NCBI GenBank assembly: GCA_965116235.1
Contig: OZ220496.1
Coordinates: forward strand, 1,426,001-1,490,000
Reading direction: 5' to 3'
Origin: MPNP01 sp965116235
GTDB taxonomy: Bacteria > Pseudomonadota > Alphaproteobacteria > Rhodobacterales > Rhodobacteraceae
DNA: 64,000 nucleotides
The first letter of the stretch is position 1, and each line of letters opens with the position of its first letter. Below the pieces are notes generated by a model. The model had not been told where the DNA came from, made no database searches, and worked only from the letters and a program-made list of their open reading frames with translations. Shown piece by piece: positions 53,728 through 63,398 of this stretch. The translations under genes were made by a program, and so were the position numbers.

Positions 53728-54241
53728 CACTTTCCTTTTCACGGTTATTCGCCACGACGTTCAGTCCGAGTTCATACAGAAGTTCGCGCAACTCTCCATT
53801 GTCGATGTCCTTGACCAGGTCCCTGACATGCTTTTCCTGAGCGCTCGTCGGCTTCTTTCTGACTCGGCTTGGCTCCGGCTCAACAAACTCTTTATAGGTC
53901 GTATGCTCAATTCGAATTCCTCTTACGGCCCCAAATCCGAACGCCGTGTTGACTCGCTCGATGATTTGATCGCGCTGCATTTCCACTTGCTGAACAAAGC
54001 CTTTCGGGGCCTTGAGAACGAGTTTTGCCCCACCACTCCCTAACCGGGCGTGGGAAACTCTTTCCGGTCGACATATGCTTGCCAGATCCTCGCCAACGAC
54101 CTCTTCCCAGGAACTCAATATCTGGTGCTTGGAGATACCATTCCGTGCGGCACTTTCACGAGCCAGTTCATCAAACAAAACGCCACTCGATTTAAATCCG
54201 TCGGACTGTTTACTGTATTTCGACCGATGATAAGATCTCAC
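53693..54241 (-). CDS. dciA: DciA (DUF721) helicase-loading protein
   Basis: A 182-residue protein with the DUF721 core: LSSWEEVVGEDLASICRPERV, GAKLVLKAPKGFVQQVEM and VNTAFGFGAVRGIRIEHT. DciA is the ancestral bacterial loader of DnaB helicase. The C-terminal third is charged and low-complexity. GTG 54241 is a reasonable start. The open frame extends to 54307 but without a good start. It is divergent from mutY. Confidence 0.8.
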   Translation of the reverse strand: MRSYHRSKYSKQSDGFKSSGVLFDELARESAARNGISKHQILSSWEEVVGEDLASICRPERVSHARLGSGGAKLVLKAPKGFVQQVEMQRDQIIERVNTAFGFGAVRGIRIEHTTYKEFVEPEPSRVRKKPTSAQEKHVRDLVKDIDNGELRELLYELGLNVVANNREKESDDENVSPPKTP

Positions 54242-54328
54242 TATTCTGGGAATTGTGTTACTCCACGCAACCAATACTAATGCCGCGGCAGTATATGCCG
54301 AAATCAATTAATTGTGAAGGGGGCATAG

Positions 54329-55405
54329 ATGAATTCCGATGAGCCGAGTGCCGTTCTGCTTGAATGGTATGACCAGAATGCCCGAGACCTTCCGTGGCGT
54401 TGCAAGCCTCAGGATAGCAATCAGGGCTTCAGGCCGGACCCGTACAAGGTTTGGCTGTCCGAGGTCATGCTCCAGCAAACGACAGTCAAGGCGGTCCAGA
54501 GTTACTATCGGAAGTTTGTTGACCGATGGCCCGACATACACAGTCTGGCCAGAGCCGAAATTGATGATGTGCTGGCCGCTTGGGCGGGGCTGGGTTACTA
54601 TTCCAGAGCTCACAACCTGCACGCATGCGCCCGTCAGGTCGTTGATCGCTATGGCGGCACCTTTCCCCAATCGGAAAAGGAACTCAGAAGTCTTCCGGGC
54701 ATAGGTCGTTACATTGCATCAGCTCTTCGCTCAATCGCTTTTGACCTTCCTGCAACAGTGGTTGATAGCAACGTTGAACGGGTCATGATCCGGTTCCATG
54801 CAATTGACAACCTTCAGCCTCAGGCAAGGCAATTAATATACAGGCAGGCCGAACGACTTGTCCCACATCAACGAGCAGGGGATTATGCCCAAGCTCTCAT
54901 GGATCTCGGTTCGACTGTCTGCAAACCCCGATCTCCCCAGTGCTCCAAGTGCCCTTGGGTCTACAGGTGCGAGGCGTATCGGAAAGGAGTTCAAGATGAG
55001 TTCCCCGCCCCTCGAAAAAAGGCCCCCAAGCCGATACGTGAGGGGATAATGTATGTTCTGGCAAGTCCAGACGATTGCTGGTTGCTGGAACGAAGACCTT
55101 CAGATGGGCTGTTGGGAGGAACCATGGGTTGGCCTGGACATGGTTGGGACCTCAGTGAGAAGAGGTTAGAATTGTCTGGTGCAAGCCTTATAACCGTTCC
55201 GGGTCGAATCAAGCACACCTTTTCTCACTTCGCAGCGCACATTGCAATCCAGTGCGGTCAGGTCGATACAGATCACGTGGCCGGAAAAGACCTCCTTTGG
55301 GTCAAACGTAGCAAGTTTGATCCACAATCCATGCCTTCATTGATGAAAAAGGCGTTTTATCATGCCGAATCTTACCTGATCGCAAACGCACCAAAGGCAG
55401 AGTGA
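54329..55405 (+). CDS. mutY: A/G-specific adenine glycosylase
   Basis: A 358-residue base-excision enzyme removing adenine opposite 8-oxoguanine. Catalytic Glu45 lies in SEVMLQQTTV, the helix-hairpin-helix is LPGIGRYIASALRSIAF with the catalytic Asp in VVDSNVERV, and the 4Fe-4S cysteines are in CKPRSPQCSKCPWVYRC. A C-terminal NUDIX-like domain (about 230-358) ends with the SHFAAHIAI strand. Normal length. Confidence 0.95.
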   Translation: MNSDEPSAVLLEWYDQNARDLPWRCKPQDSNQGFRPDPYKVWLSEVMLQQTTVKAVQSYYRKFVDRWPDIHSLARAEIDDVLAAWAGLGYYSRAHNLHACARQVVDRYGGTFPQSEKELRSLPGIGRYIASALRSIAFDLPATVVDSNVERVMIRFHAIDNLQPQARQLIYRQAERLVPHQRAGDYAQALMDLGSTVCKPRSPQCSKCPWVYRCEAYRKGVQDEFPAPRKKAPKPIREGIMYVLASPDDCWLLERRPSDGLLGGTMGWPGHGWDLSEKRLELSGASLITVPGRIKHTFSHFAAHIAIQCGQVDTDHVAGKDLLWVKRSKFDPQSMPSLMKKAFYHAESYLIANAPKAE

Positions 55406-56091
55406 CAGGCGTTCTTGCAATCTTTTTCGCAAGTTCTTGGACAATCAAAACAGATCCTGTTTTTTGGTCGATCGGCTGCCGACGCAAAGGTTTGAGAATC
55501 GTACAATACGTGTTACAAGGGTTCGGACCATTCCCGACTTGATGCCGTTTGTGTCGTGCACGGAGCGTTCTGAAATGGGCGTGCGAGTGACCGGCACTTC
55601 GGTTTTGGCCACTTGTCTCTTGCGCTGTGCAATGGTTGTTGTGCGTGGAAACGCCCGGCCTCCTTGGACAAGGAGTGAACAATGAACAAGGATGAAGTGG
55701 ACAAGCCATCTGGCACGCGGCACAACTATTGCACCCTTGCAACGGAAGTGGCAGGACATTGGTCCTGAGGCGTATCAATAACGGTCAAAAATTCATTCCG
55801 GACGCCGCAGGCTACGCAAGCAATTGCCAAAATTCTGAACGAGATGGTCTTTTTTGGGGGCTTATATACCTAACTTCAGGTCGAGCCCAGTCCGCGCCGG
55901 GTGATCAGGTATCTCCGGCCTTCATTGCAGCAAGACCCGGATTATGGCCAATCCCGTGACCACCCCCTTGGCAGAAAGTGATGAGGTCAGAGCCGTTCTG
56001 CCGGAATCGACACCCTGATGCCGGGCTGGACAAGGGGCATGATGCGAACTATATTGCCTATGCAGGATTCTTGCAATGTTGGGAGAAGACC
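55406..56091. other. Gap between mutY and the DUF234-like ATPase
   Basis: About 690 bases. A short 28-residue ORF (ATG 55682, AAGGAG nearby) is the only frame with a good ribosome site. Other frames lack family features. An in-frame extension of the ATPase to 55978 is possible but has no good start. No repeat of the downstream tRNA-Arg 3' end was found here. Confidence 0.35.
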
Positions 56092-57912
56092 ATGGCCCAG
56101 AGACCCGACACGAAGACGCCAGAATGGGGCTTTTACGGACGTGTCAAGGAGCTTGAGGAGCTGAGCGACTACCTCCATATCCATCCCACGAACGACGTTT
56201 CGCGGTTTCAATGCACGGCCATCACCGGGCGGCGTGGCGTCGGCAAGAACGCCCTGCTGGAAGAATGCATGACCTTATACGACCGGTCGGACCGGCTCAT
56301 CCTGTTCGAGCTGCCGGGCCAGACCTCCGCCGACATACCTGCGGTGGGCGAAGAGGTCGATACCTATGATTTGAGGGTCCGGAATTTTATCCGGGAGGAA
56401 ATGGCAAGTCGAGGAATGTCCTCGCTTCTGGACGACCTGCCAGAGTGCAAGCGCAGCGACAAGTATCCAGCCGGCGAAATATGCAACATCATCGAGCATC
56501 TGGTCTACAAGGACTACATCGTTGCCCTGGACGAGGTGCATAATTGCGCCGATTACAGTCGGTTGCCGGGGCATCTCAAGATGCTGATCGACCGGCTGAC
56601 CAGAAAGAAAAATGGTGTTCTGAAAGCGACCGGCGAGCCCCCGCCAACCGGTCAGCTGGTCCTGATGGGTTCGCACCAGCAGAAGTTCCAGAAGATGCGA
56701 CGGGGCGATCAGCCTTTGGGGGGAGGACGGATCGAAGCCACGGTGCTTGTCAGACCGTGGCGCATGGAGACCATCCTGGATGTGGTCCGGGAGCATGGGT
56801 GGGATCGTCGTCCCCGCCGCTTCCTGACCCTGTGGACGGCCTTTGGCGGGCTGCCCCGCGAATGGGAGCGTTTTGCCCAGCTCGATGGCCCATCTGCCCA
56901 TCTGGCCCATGGCTGGCCGCCCCTGACCGGGGATCATGCGCGCGATTACAAGGTCGATCAGGGCTGGCACCGTGATTTCGTTGCCCATGCCGAGCGTCAT
57001 CTGCGCAACGATGCTGATCTGCGCTGGGACAATGCCGCCTTTATCGATCTGCCACCGGCGACCGCCCAGATTCTGTGTCTCATGGGGCTTGACGTAGGCA
57101 CGGTCAAGATGCAGAGTCCTCTCGCTATTCAGAAACGCATGGATGCGGAACTGGTCTTGCCCGTATGGGCCATCCGCAAAGAGCTGAAACATTTCATGGA
57201 CGATCTGGATGTCGTCGGCTCCCAAGACATGTATACGGGACCGAGCGGCAACGAGTGTCTGTGGTACATGAAGGACAACACCGCACTCTTCCAGATGGCC
57301 CTGGCCCCGGATCTCTTCCATTCCACCCGGCGGGCGCGGCGGGATTGGGATGCCCCGCAGCCCACTCCAGGCAAGGCGGTGGCCGACCTGGAAGGCATCA
57401 TGCTGGAACGCTGGATAAGGGAGATGCTGGCCTATCATCCCGGCGTCATCATGAACATCTGCAGCGCCAAGCCGCTCGATTCCGGCCAGGCCGACATTGA
57501 CGGGCTAGTGCGTGTAGTCCACCCTCCGGGCCAGGGCGTTTCCGCCCATGACCGGAGCCATGACCGGCTGCTGTGTATCAACGCCAAGCGGCAGGGCATG
57601 GATCACGACATTGACAAATTTCAGACGATCGTCGATGATTTCATGGACCCGGTGCACAATCCGGATTCGGACGTGAATTCCATCCGCTGGCTCGCTCGGC
57701 GGCATCTCTTCGTGTCGCCCCAGATCAGCCCGAAACATAGGCAAGAAATACATGAGGCCGGCCATCTGGCCCTGGACATACCGGATCTGGTCCGGGACAT
57801 GCGGGATGGCTGGCCGGTCATCAACCGGGCCCTGGCGGTGGCTCGCCGGCCAGCCCCGCCCGCGGTGCCCGCCGGAACCGTTGCCCCGGCGAAGCCGAAA
57901 GGCCCCTCATGA
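56092..57912 (+). CDS. AAA ATPase with DUF234-like nuclease-fold C-terminus
   Basis: 606 residues. The N-terminal ATPase has TAITGRRGVGKNALLEE (about 43-58), a Walker A with Asn where Thr or Ser normally follows the Lys, and Walker B YIVALDEVHNC near 145. The C-terminal part contains GQADIDGLVRVV near 466 and LLCINAKRQ near 495, an arrangement like the PD-(D/E)xK fold of DUF234 proteins. The family is found mainly in archaea and scattered bacteria, with proposed roles in defence or mobile DNA, none proven. ATG 56092 has GGGAGAAG upstream. The C-terminus ends in a Pro/Ala-rich tail. It lies next to tRNA-Arg, a usual integration site, but no integrase is seen. Confidence 0.65.
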   Translation: MAQRPDTKTPEWGFYGRVKELEELSDYLHIHPTNDVSRFQCTAITGRRGVGKNALLEECMTLYDRSDRLILFELPGQTSADIPAVGEEVDTYDLRVRNFIREEMASRGMSSLLDDLPECKRSDKYPAGEICNIIEHLVYKDYIVALDEVHNCADYSRLPGHLKMLIDRLTRKKNGVLKATGEPPPTGQLVLMGSHQQKFQKMRRGDQPLGGGRIEATVLVRPWRMETILDVVREHGWDRRPRRFLTLWTAFGGLPREWERFAQLDGPSAHLAHGWPPLTGDHARDYKVDQGWHRDFVAHAERHLRNDADLRWDNAAFIDLPPATAQILCLMGLDVGTVKMQSPLAIQKRMDAELVLPVWAIRKELKHFMDDLDVVGSQDMYTGPSGNECLWYMKDNTALFQMALAPDLFHSTRRARRDWDAPQPTPGKAVADLEGIMLERWIREMLAYHPGVIMNICSAKPLDSGQADIDGLVRVVHPPGQGVSAHDRSHDRLLCINAKRQGMDHDIDKFQTIVDDFMDPVHNPDSDVNSIRWLARRHLFVSPQISPKHRQEIHEAGHLALDIPDLVRDMRDGWPVINRALAVARRPAPPAVPAGTVAPAKPKGPS

Positions 57913-58379
57913 AAGTGGTGGGGCGGGGTCTCGGACGATTCTCTCGGCGGCAAGGTCACGTTTTCGGTCCGCCGCTCCAGCAGCGGCTCCCAGCGGGGAT
58001 GAATGCCGGGGTCCTGAAAGCGTCCCGGTGCCAGACCACTTCATCAAGAACGTGAATGTTCATTCTTGAATGGTCCCAAGGCTTTATGTGAGCGAATTGA
58101 TCCAGGTTTTGCAGTACAACTTCATGCTGAATAGGCCCTTGAGATGCAAGACAAGCAGGGAGATGGCCAGAGTCCGCTTCCGCAACGCTACCCTTGAATG
58201 TTCTGGCGTGGTTCCGGTTCGCACCGAGAAGTATCGGATACAATCCTTGCACCAGTTCGGTGCATCGACCTGATGTTCTTGATTTCAAGTTAGGTGTATA
58301 AGCCCCTTTTTTTGCTATCGTGTCCGAGCTCGTTCGAACATGCGTTGCATCCTAGCGGTAGGCGTGCCCACCAGGCGAC
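57913..58379. other. Gap between the ATPase and tRNA-Arg
   Basis: About 470 bases. A 110-residue minus-strand frame (57956-58288) has no recognised family and no ribosome site. I see no att-like duplication of the tRNA 3' end. Confidence 0.3.
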
Positions 58380-58456
<77 letters not shown>

Positions 58457-58743
58457 AGTGATCCGAAGGCGGCCGTGAAAAACTTGCGAATGGCAAAACC
58501 AATCCGTGGATCCAGGTTAGTCTGCAGACCAAGATATGACATAGGCTTCAATTTGCAAATATCTGAGCGTGTATCACTGTTGGTCTTGCCGTTTCAACAA
58601 CTAGGTTTTACTCAGCGCTATGACTTCTTGGCTTCTATCGATACATGGGAGAGGGGAACGTTTCTTCCCAATTTGCCTGGCCTTGTTTTCCCTGTCCGGC
58701 GGTGTAAGTTCAGTTGTCGACACTGATCATGTGAATTTCTGGC

Positions 58744-59826
58744 ATGTTACATCCTCAGATCAATGAAGTGACCTTGGAAAGCCTTGACCAAGTGGAACGT
58801 TTCGCCTTTGATGAAATCATTGATGTTCGATCCCCCGCTGAATTTCAGTTGGATCATCTGCCGAGAGCAATCAATCTCCCAGTCTTGAACGACACCGAAA
58901 GACATATTGTCGGCTCCCAATACAAGTCCGAGGGTCCTTTCGTTGCCCGGCAGAAGGGAGCAACCATCATTTCCCTCAACATCAGTCAGATCATCGATCG
59001 CCATCTTGCTTTCAGGAATGCCGTTTTCCAGCCCTTGATTTACTGCTGGCGGGGTGGTCAGCGGTCAGGTTCACTCGCTGAGGTATGCCGGCAGATAGGA
59101 TGGCAAACAAGCGTAATCAGAGGTGGCTACAAGCAGTACCGAAGATTGGTTTTCAACTATCTGTATCAGACTCCCTTTCCATTTCGAGTCATTCTCTTGA
59201 GTGGGAATACGGGAACCGCGAAAACCGAGATTCTCGAGTTGTTGTCAGGCATGGATACCCAGGTCATGAATCTGGAAGGTCTGGCCAATCATCGGGGTTC
59301 GATCTTTGGCCGATTGGAAATCGAGCAACCATCACAAAAAATGTTTGAGAGCAGAATTGTCAGCGAACTGGTAAAACTGGACCCAGGCAAGCCCCTGCTT
59401 CTCGAAGCCGAATCGCAGAAGATTGGCAAGCTGGCTATCCCACCTGCCTTATGGATGGCCATGAAGGCTGCTCCACGAATAAGGGTCGAGGCAAAACTGG
59501 AGGATAGAGCCCGCTATATCAAGGCCTCCTACAAGGATTTGGTGGTCAACAGTGATGGCATAACGGAAACGCTCGAAAAGCTTGCACCCTTTCACCCCAG
59601 GCCACTGATATCACAATGGTACCAGCTGGCAAACTCGAAAGCCTATCTGGAACTGGCATCACAACTCATGCGGTTTCACTATGACCCACGATATGGCAGG
59701 CAGGACAGTTTGTATAGTCTGGAGATGACCGATCTGTCTTCTGATACGGTTCATGCGACGGCTGAAAGGATCGCAGAAATCATTTCGACAATGTCCCGCG
59801 ATTCACAACACCCTAACGAAAGGTGA
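58744..59826 (+). CDS. mnmH: tRNA 2-selenouridine synthase
   Basis: A 360-residue enzyme (SelU/YbbB) that exchanges sulfur for selenium in the wobble 2-thiouridine of tRNA Lys, Glu and Gln, using selenophosphate. The rhodanese domain (1-130) has the active Cys in YCWRGGQRSGS, and the P-loop domain LLSGNTGTAKTEILELL follows. Its 3' end overlaps the convergent selD fusion by 24 bases. With selD it makes a complete selenouridine branch. Confidence 0.93.
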   Translation: MLHPQINEVTLESLDQVERFAFDEIIDVRSPAEFQLDHLPRAINLPVLNDTERHIVGSQYKSEGPFVARQKGATIISLNISQIIDRHLAFRNAVFQPLIYCWRGGQRSGSLAEVCRQIGWQTSVIRGGYKQYRRLVFNYLYQTPFPFRVILLSGNTGTAKTEILELLSGMDTQVMNLEGLANHRGSIFGRLEIEQPSQKMFESRIVSELVKLDPGKPLLLEAESQKIGKLAIPPALWMAMKAAPRIRVEAKLEDRARYIKASYKDLVVNSDGITETLEKLAPFHPRPLISQWYQLANSKAYLELASQLMRFHYDPRYGRQDSLYSLEMTDLSSDTVHATAERIAEIISTMSRDSQHPNER

Positions 59827-61986
59827 TCCATCGCAAACGGTCCCGATATTATGGACCGCCAGCCCTTTGTCATTGAGTTGAGTGACAACACCATTCAGCT
59901 TATTTTCTGGAACGGTTGCCAATAATCCCCCAGACGTCTGAGGGTCGAATAACAGGCTAGACTTCGGATCGGTCAAGTCGGAGAAGAGGTCGGCTACCGA
60001 GAAGTTTGATTGCCATAAAGTCGATTTGACATTCTGATTGGTCAATTCCAATGCCCCGTTCAGAAAGGGGATGTCACTCAGATGCAATGTGGCACACTTG
60101 CCTGAACTTGTGAGAATGTTCATCAAATGTCCCGCCAGTCCAAACCCGGTGACGTCGGTCATGGCCGTAGCAACTGGAGCCAATAGTTTAGAGGCCAGAC
60201 GGGAGCTTTCAGCCATGACGGCCAAGGTCTCGTAAAGTTGATTGCCACCAATCCTGCCCTGCATGTAACCGGCAAGAATCACTCCAGTACCGAGGGGCTT
60301 GGTCAAGAGGATATTATCTCCTGCCTGTGCTCCGCACTGCGATACGCAATCATGCTCTTTATCGCCGATGACCGTAAATCCAATCGTGAGTTCCGGTCCT
60401 TGTGCCGTGTGTCCGCCGACAATTTTCACCCCGACCTCATCGCATGTCTGGTGGGCCGCTTGCATGATCTCGCGAAGCGTCTCGGTCTGGAGTCTTTCAC
60501 TCATATGGGGAAGGGTTACTGATGCCAATGCATATTGGGGTTGCACTCCCCTTGCCCATACGTCGCTCATTGCATGAAGAGCGCAAATCCTTGTGAACAG
60601 GGAATGATCATCCATGAATGACCGGAGGTGATCGGTGCTGATCACCAAAGTGTCATTGGCCAGCTGGATTTCAGCGGCATCTTCGCTCCATTCTGGCCGT
60701 GAATCGGTCAGGGACTCCTTCAGGGCCAGATCAAGACTCTTTCGGGCCACCTTTGCTCCGCATCCGGCACACAGCTTGGCGGAATTTCTGAACAATTCCT
60801 GACTACCGGTTGCCACCTCCCGTGGCATGGTCAGTTTCGGCGGGGTGATATCCAAAACGAACCGGTTCATGAATTTGCGGTCAATACGATCTTTCCAGCG
60901 CCAAACCCGGGAGCCCTCGAAAGTCAGGCCAAACTTGACGGCCACACCATTCTTCCGTCCGGTCGAGATGATTTTGAGAAAATCCTTCTGAGGTCGGTAT
61001 GGTGCGAGCGGCTTGCCTGTCAATGCAGCGCGCAGATTTTTGAACAGGACTGGCGCCTGACGAACGGCATAAACGCCAGCCCTTGGGAGTTGAGAATGCG
61101 GATTGACGGCACAATCCCCAACAGCGAATATCGACTGATCGGGATGGGTGGAACGAAGGTATTGATCAACAATCACAAACCCCTCAGAGTTGGGCAGTCC
61201 AGTCTGTCGAATCCAGTCGTGCGACTTGGCGCCAGCCGCTCCGACTACAAAGTTGGCCTTGAGAAACTCGCCTGAAGTCAAGGTTACACCGGAAGAGTCA
61301 ATGCGGTGCGCCTCGGTTTGGCACAGCCGTCCGATCTCATAATGATCCAACTGTCGGATGATTCGCTGTCGTGCGGCGGAATTGATTTCACCCAGTATGT
61401 CATCCTGACTTTCAATGATGGTTAAATTGGCACCAACAGGACTTGCCTGGTCGAGTTGACACTTCATTGCCAAGGCAAGTTCAACACCACCGACGCCAGC
61501 ACCAAGAACAACGACGTTGGGTTCAAGGCTGTCAGTTCTGATACGTCTCAAAAACGCGTTCCACTGCCGAGCAAACAATCCAAGCGGCTTTGCCGGAGTA
61601 CCAAACCGCTCGAATCCCTCAAGCTCATTCAAAGCCAAGGTAATGCCTACGTTCAATGACATCACGTCATAATGGATGTCGGGGCCGTGTTTGCGCTTGA
61701 TCCGACGTGTAGAAGGATCAACATCGACGACGTCATCCAGAACAAACCTGACTCCTGCATATTGGGCTATTCTGACCAGATCCATGGTCAGCTCGTCCAA
61801 TGCATAGTGTCCCGCGACATAACCCGGCAACATGCCGGTGTACGGTGCCGTTGGCTGAGGATTGATCAGCGTGAGACGCACCCCGGGAAGTGGTTTCATG
61901 GCCCATTTCAACAGAAGCAGGGCATGGGCATGTCCGCCACCAATCAGAACCAGATCTTTTGAGCAGGGATAGTTGGTTGTGCGCAT
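59803..61986 (-). CDS. selD: Selenide, water dikinase fused to an NADH-dehydrogenase-like domain
   Basis: 727 residues in two domains. Residues 1 to about 380 are a pyridine-nucleotide disulfide reductase-like flavoprotein, with DLVLIGGGHAHALLL at the FAD loop and FVVGAAGAKSHDW. Residues from about 395 on are SelD, with the catalytic region AKLCAGCGAKVARKSL, then GGHTAQGPELTIGFTV and TDVTGFGLAGHLMNI. SelD makes selenophosphate from selenide and ATP. The fusion may reduce or deliver selenium to the kinase, which is the usual guess for this known architecture. No selA, selB or Sec tRNA is seen here. Confidence 0.93.
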   Translation of the reverse strand: MRTTNYPCSKDLVLIGGGHAHALLLLKWAMKPLPGVRLTLINPQPTAPYTGMLPGYVAGHYALDELTMDLVRIAQYAGVRFVLDDVVDVDPSTRRIKRKHGPDIHYDVMSLNVGITLALNELEGFERFGTPAKPLGLFARQWNAFLRRIRTDSLEPNVVVLGAGVGGVELALAMKCQLDQASPVGANLTIIESQDDILGEINSAARQRIIRQLDHYEIGRLCQTEAHRIDSSGVTLTSGEFLKANFVVGAAGAKSHDWIRQTGLPNSEGFVIVDQYLRSTHPDQSIFAVGDCAVNPHSQLPRAGVYAVRQAPVLFKNLRAALTGKPLAPYRPQKDFLKIISTGRKNGVAVKFGLTFEGSRVWRWKDRIDRKFMNRFVLDITPPKLTMPREVATGSQELFRNSAKLCAGCGAKVARKSLDLALKESLTDSRPEWSEDAAEIQLANDTLVISTDHLRSFMDDHSLFTRICALHAMSDVWARGVQPQYALASVTLPHMSERLQTETLREIMQAAHQTCDEVGVKIVGGHTAQGPELTIGFTVIGDKEHDCVSQCGAQAGDNILLTKPLGTGVILAGYMQGRIGGNQLYETLAVMAESSRLASKLLAPVATAMTDVTGFGLAGHLMNILTSSGKCATLHLSDIPFLNGALELTNQNVKSTLWQSNFSVADLFSDLTDPKSSLLFDPQTSGGLLATVPENKLNGVVTQLNDKGLAVHNIGTVCDGSPFVRVL

Positions 61987-62137
61987 AATACTGGTGCAGG
62001 ATGCAATCGCATTCCGCCCGAAACGTGTTGGCCAAGAGAGTGCCTATTCGTCAAGCGAATGTTTTGAAACAATTTTGAAGCCAGATTTACTATAATTCCG
62101 TTTGCTATAGAGGGAAAGTTATAAGAGTCTGTGCGCA

Positions 62138-63163
62138 GTGATGGGACAAGAGCAAGGTGCAAGCCATGTGTCAACTTCGATTGACTGGCAAAGGTCGGGA
62201 AGACAGGTTGGCGATATTCGCATCAACTGGTCCGACGATTTTGTGCCGCTCGGTTATCATTCGGTTCCCATCGTGTATTTCAGCAATGGTCAAGGCCCGA
62301 CTGTCCTACTCACAGGAGGTGTTCATGGTGATGAGTTTGTTGGCCCCAGTTCGCTGATGCGTCTGGTTCAACGGATCGATCCCGGACAAGTCAACGGCAA
62401 GATAATTCTCATTCCGGCTTTGAACCGACCGGCCGTTTCGGTTTCAACCCGCAATTCACCTCTGGATGGTGCCAACCTGAACCGAGCGTTCCCGGGCTCG
62501 CCAACGGGTCGACACACCGAACTGATTGCCGATTATATCGAAAACACCATCATGCCGAATTGTGACGCGATAATTGATTTGCATGCCGGCGGCAAGGCCT
62601 CGTGTTTTACTCCTTGCACCCTGGTAACCGATGTTCCCGACAAAAGTCTTTTTGAGGCCGGGGTACGACTGGCAGAAGCGTTTGGCCTTCCAACATTGTG
62701 GATTTTGGGGGCCTACAACGATAGTCGTTCGGTCAACTCTGCTGCGGCTCGTCAGCAGGTTCCCATGATTGCAACCGAACTGGGCGGGGGAGGGGGCACC
62801 GATCCCAACTGGACTCTGGCTGCTGAGCAGGGAATAAAGCGTTGCCTGAAATACCTTGGAGTGATGCCATCACTCAATATGGAAGAACTGGGCAGTATGG
62901 ATGCGATACAACGCAAGATTACGATTCAAAGTCCGCAAGACAGCGTTTTTGCACCAGGAAGAGGCCTGTTTGATCGCGTGTGTCACGCGGGGAGCATGGT
63001 TAAGAAAGGTCAGTTGGCCGGTTATTTGCACTGGCTGGAAGAACCTGAGAGGCCATCGCTGGAATTGCAATTTCCCTCTTCAGGATACATTCTTGCCCAT
63101 CTAAGCCGTGGCATGGTTAATCGTGGGGAGACACTATATCTGGTCACACAACTTCTTGGCTGA
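62138..63163 (+). CDS. AstE/aspartoacylase-family deacylase (DoeB-like)
   Basis: A 341-residue zinc-dependent deacylase of the M14-like succinylglutamate desuccinylase/aspartoacylase family. The metal ligands are His and Glu in TGGVHGDEFVGP and His in IIDLHAGGKAS. RAFPGSPTG is also typical. Its size and motifs resemble DoeB, the N-acetyl-diaminobutyrate deacetylase of ectoine breakdown, but no doeA, doeC or doeD gene is adjacent, so the substrate is open. Start GTG 62138 or ATG 62141. It is divergent from the selD fusion. Confidence 0.82.
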   Translation: MMGQEQGASHVSTSIDWQRSGRQVGDIRINWSDDFVPLGYHSVPIVYFSNGQGPTVLLTGGVHGDEFVGPSSLMRLVQRIDPGQVNGKIILIPALNRPAVSVSTRNSPLDGANLNRAFPGSPTGRHTELIADYIENTIMPNCDAIIDLHAGGKASCFTPCTLVTDVPDKSLFEAGVRLAEAFGLPTLWILGAYNDSRSVNSAAARQQVPMIATELGGGGGTDPNWTLAAEQGIKRCLKYLGVMPSLNMEELGSMDAIQRKITIQSPQDSVFAPGRGLFDRVCHAGSMVKKGQLAGYLHWLEEPERPSLELQFPSSGYILAHLSRGMVNRGETLYLVTQLLG

Positions 63164-63237
63164 GCGGTGAACACCGACTCCGCGACCGTCCTCTAAGGTC
63201 GAGAGGAGACAGGACCGGATTTGGCAACTGTTCAGAG

Positions 63238-63313
63238 TGGTGAGCCCGACAGGATTCGAACCTGTGACCCACTGATTAAAAGTCAGTTGCTCTACCAGCT
63301 GAGCTACGGGCCC
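63238..63313 (-). tRNA. tRNA-Lys (TTT)
   Basis: The minus strand gives acceptor GGGCCCG/CGGGCTC (one G-U pair), D-arm GCTC/GAGC, anticodon stem ACTGA/TCAGT with loop CTTTTAA (anticodon TTT) and T-arm ACAGG/CCTGT. CCA is encoded. This tRNA is one of the known targets of the selenouridine synthase MnmH 4.5 kb to the left. Confidence 0.95.
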
Positions 63314-63398
63314 GTGTCTGACGTGTTCGGAGCCATACTTAACTTTCCGACACAGGCTACCATTTAGAGTGCTGCTGGCTAGGTTTGAAGGTTTGGCG

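Noticed and set aside
56275..57438. A 387-codon minus-strand frame opposite the DUF234-like ATPase
   Set aside because: The plus strand has ATPase motifs and a ribosome site, and the opposite frame has neither.
62783..62800. GGCGGGGGAGGGGGC in the deacylase gene as another slippery tract
   Set aside because: The G run is interrupted, lies mid-gene in a conserved Gly-rich segment and is too short on each side to be a likely switch.
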